Of a DNA stretch of 14,307 nt, positions 13,373 through 14,307 are shown in pieces. The notes beneath the pieces are model-generated. The model saw only the letters and a list, made by a program, of their open reading frames with translations. It did no database searches and had not been told where the DNA came from. Source of the DNA: Pseudomonadota bacterium (GTDB lineage Bacteria; Pseudomonadota; Alphaproteobacteria; Rhizobiales; Hyphomicrobiaceae); contig JAEZAW010000224.1 in assembly GCA_023430315.1 (NCBI GenBank), positions 1-14,307 on the forward strand. The letters are read 5' to 3'. How positions within the stretch are numbered: the stretch's first letter is position 1; each line of letters begins with the position of its first letter. The position numbers and the translations under genes were made by a program.

Positions 13373-14307
13373 ATGAAGGAAATCGGACGTCTCGAGCTGA
13401 TCCGCGAGTCCCTCGTGGCCGTCGTCAATGAGATGCGGGCCAATGTGATCCGCAGCTCCTACTCCTCCATCATCTACGAAGGGCACGACTTCTCCTGTGC
13501 CCTCGTCATGGCGGACGGCCGCCTCGTCGCGCAAGGCGATGCAGACAACCCCATCCATATCTTCGCCGTGCCCTATTCGACGGCCGAGGTCGCGAAGACC
13601 TTTGCCGGCGACATCCATCCCGGCGATATCTTCCTGCACAATGATCCCTACACGGGCGGAACGCATCTCAACGACGTGCTGATGCTCTATCCGGTCTTTC
13701 ACGAGGGCCGGCTCGCGCTCTTCACGGCGACGCGCTGCCATTGGGGCGACGTAGGCGGCATGACGCCTGGCTCGCTCTCCGGTCGCGTTACGGAAGTCTA
13801 CCAGGAAGGTATCCGCATCGTACCGACGCGCATTTGCGAGCGCGGACGCATGAACGATGCCTTCATCAATCTCCTGCTCGACAACATGCGCATCCGCGAG
13901 GAGCGCCGCGGCGACTTCAACACGATGCTCGGCGCTTCGCGAAAGGCTGCCGAGCACATCGGTCGCCTCTTCAAGCGGTTCGGTGGGAACGCCTTCCTCG
14001 ATTCCATCGAGGAGCTGATCGCCCGCTCCGAGCGTCTCATGCGCGCGCGCATCAGCGACATTCCCGACGGCGTGTACCAGGCCGAAGGCTATCTCGACAG
14101 CAACGGCCACAGTCCGGAGCCGCTGGTCGGCCGCCTCAAGCTGACGGTCGCAGGCGACCACATGATCGCGGACTTCACCGGCAGCAGCCCGCAGACGGGC
14201 GGGCCGACAAATGTCGGTCCAGCCATGGCGCTCAATGCCGTCGCGAGCGTGGTGAAGTCCTATCTCGATCCGCAGACGCCGGTGAACCACGGATCGTTCA
14301 ATCCGCT
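13373..14307 (+). CDS. Hydantoinase B/oxoprolinase-family protein, 5' part (311 aa visible, no stop)
   Basis: Catalytic-subunit homologue of N-methylhydantoinase B / 5-oxoprolinase C-terminal half / acetone- and acetophenone-carboxylase-type proteins, which work with a HyuA-like ATP-using partner. Conserved segments: RSSYSSIIYEGHDFSCALV (27-45), LVAQGDADNPIHIF (51-64), PGDIFLHNDPYTGGTHLNDV (83-102), RCHWGDVGGM (121-130, with H123 and D126 in the position of the family's AHxxDVGG motif), and ADFTGSSPQTGGPTNVG (266-282). The frame is open to the end of the window; relatives are about 520-600 residues, so nearly half is missing by truncation at the edge, not mutation. Start: ATG 13373 (a weak AGGGG at 13365-13369) gives the usual N-terminus. 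ATG 13319 is in frame and would add 18 residues, but lacks a ribosome site. The hyuA-like partner is expected downstream. Confidence 0.88.
   Translation, partial: MKEIGRLELIRESLVAVVNEMRANVIRSSYSSIIYEGHDFSCALVMADGRLVAQGDADNPIHIFAVPYSTAEVAKTFAGDIHPGDIFLHNDPYTGGTHLNDVLMLYPVFHEGRLALFTATRCHWGDVGGMTPGSLSGRVTEVYQEGIRIVPTRICERGRMNDAFINLLLDNMRIREERRGDFNTMLGASRKAAEHIGRLFKRFGGNAFLDSIEELIARSERLMRARISDIPDGVYQAEGYLDSNGHSPEPLVGRLKLTVAGDHMIADFTGSSPQTGGPTNVGPAMALNAVASVVKSYLDPQTPVNHGSFNP

Noticed and set aside
11950..13443. Long minus-strand open frame of about 497 codons
   Set aside because: It covers the MetE-like gene and parts of its neighbours in antisense, with low-complexity charged composition and no ribosome site. 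The sense genes carry intact catalytic motifs.
13145..14290. Minus-strand open frame of about 381 codons opposite the hydantoinase gene
   Set aside because: The plus strand encodes a protein with HNDPYTGGTHLNDV and other hydantoinase-B motifs; the antisense reading has no recognisable domain.

Overview
This is a GC-rich, densely coded stretch of chromosome. Codon use (strong G/C at third positions), Shine-Dalgarno sites of the GGAGG type, and the families present (a solitary BioY, a Liv-type importer with its ATPases first, an NMT1/SsuA-like importer, hydantoinase/oxoprolinase genes) together suggest an alphaproteobacterium, probably Hyphomicrobiales (Rhizobiales). I cannot resolve the genus. 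The first ~42 bases are almost pure C and look like a sequencing or assembly artefact at a contig edge. The right edge cuts through a gene.

Region by region: (1) 1-143 holds the poly-C edge and two tandem GC hairpins that follow bioY. (2) bioY, a biotin uptake component, is on the minus strand and diverges from a small exported matrixin-type metalloprotease. (3) A class V PLP-dependent enzyme follows on the plus strand and converges on a small exported BLIP/SmpA-like protein on the minus strand. (4) From 8236 down to 3589 lies a complete minus-strand branched-chain-amino-acid-type (HAAT) ABC importer operon, in transcription order livG, livF, substrate-binding protein, livH, livM. (5) A 453-bp divergent control region (8237-8689) separates it from a second operon on the plus strand. 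(6) That operon encodes an NMT1/SsuA-like binding protein, permease, ATPase and second permease, then a short MetE-C-like zinc thiol methyltransferase, and the 5' part of a hydantoinase-B/oxoprolinase gene that runs off the window.

Taken together, 3589-14307 looks like one catabolic or salvage locus: two divergent high-affinity importers of different families flank a shared control region, and one of them leads into a zinc thiol methyl/alkyltransferase homologue and an ATP-dependent hydantoinase/oxoprolinase/carboxylase-family subunit. The substrate cannot be read from the sequence. A methylated, sulfur-containing or cyclic-amide compound is a reasonable but unproven guess. Both importer operons have a stable stem-loop immediately after the binding-protein gene, which fits higher expression of the binding protein than of the membrane parts.

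Nothing in the window is a clear mobile element, CRISPR array, rRNA or tRNA. The individual protein families are known. The possibly undescribed part is the gene combination and the control region, not a new protein fold.
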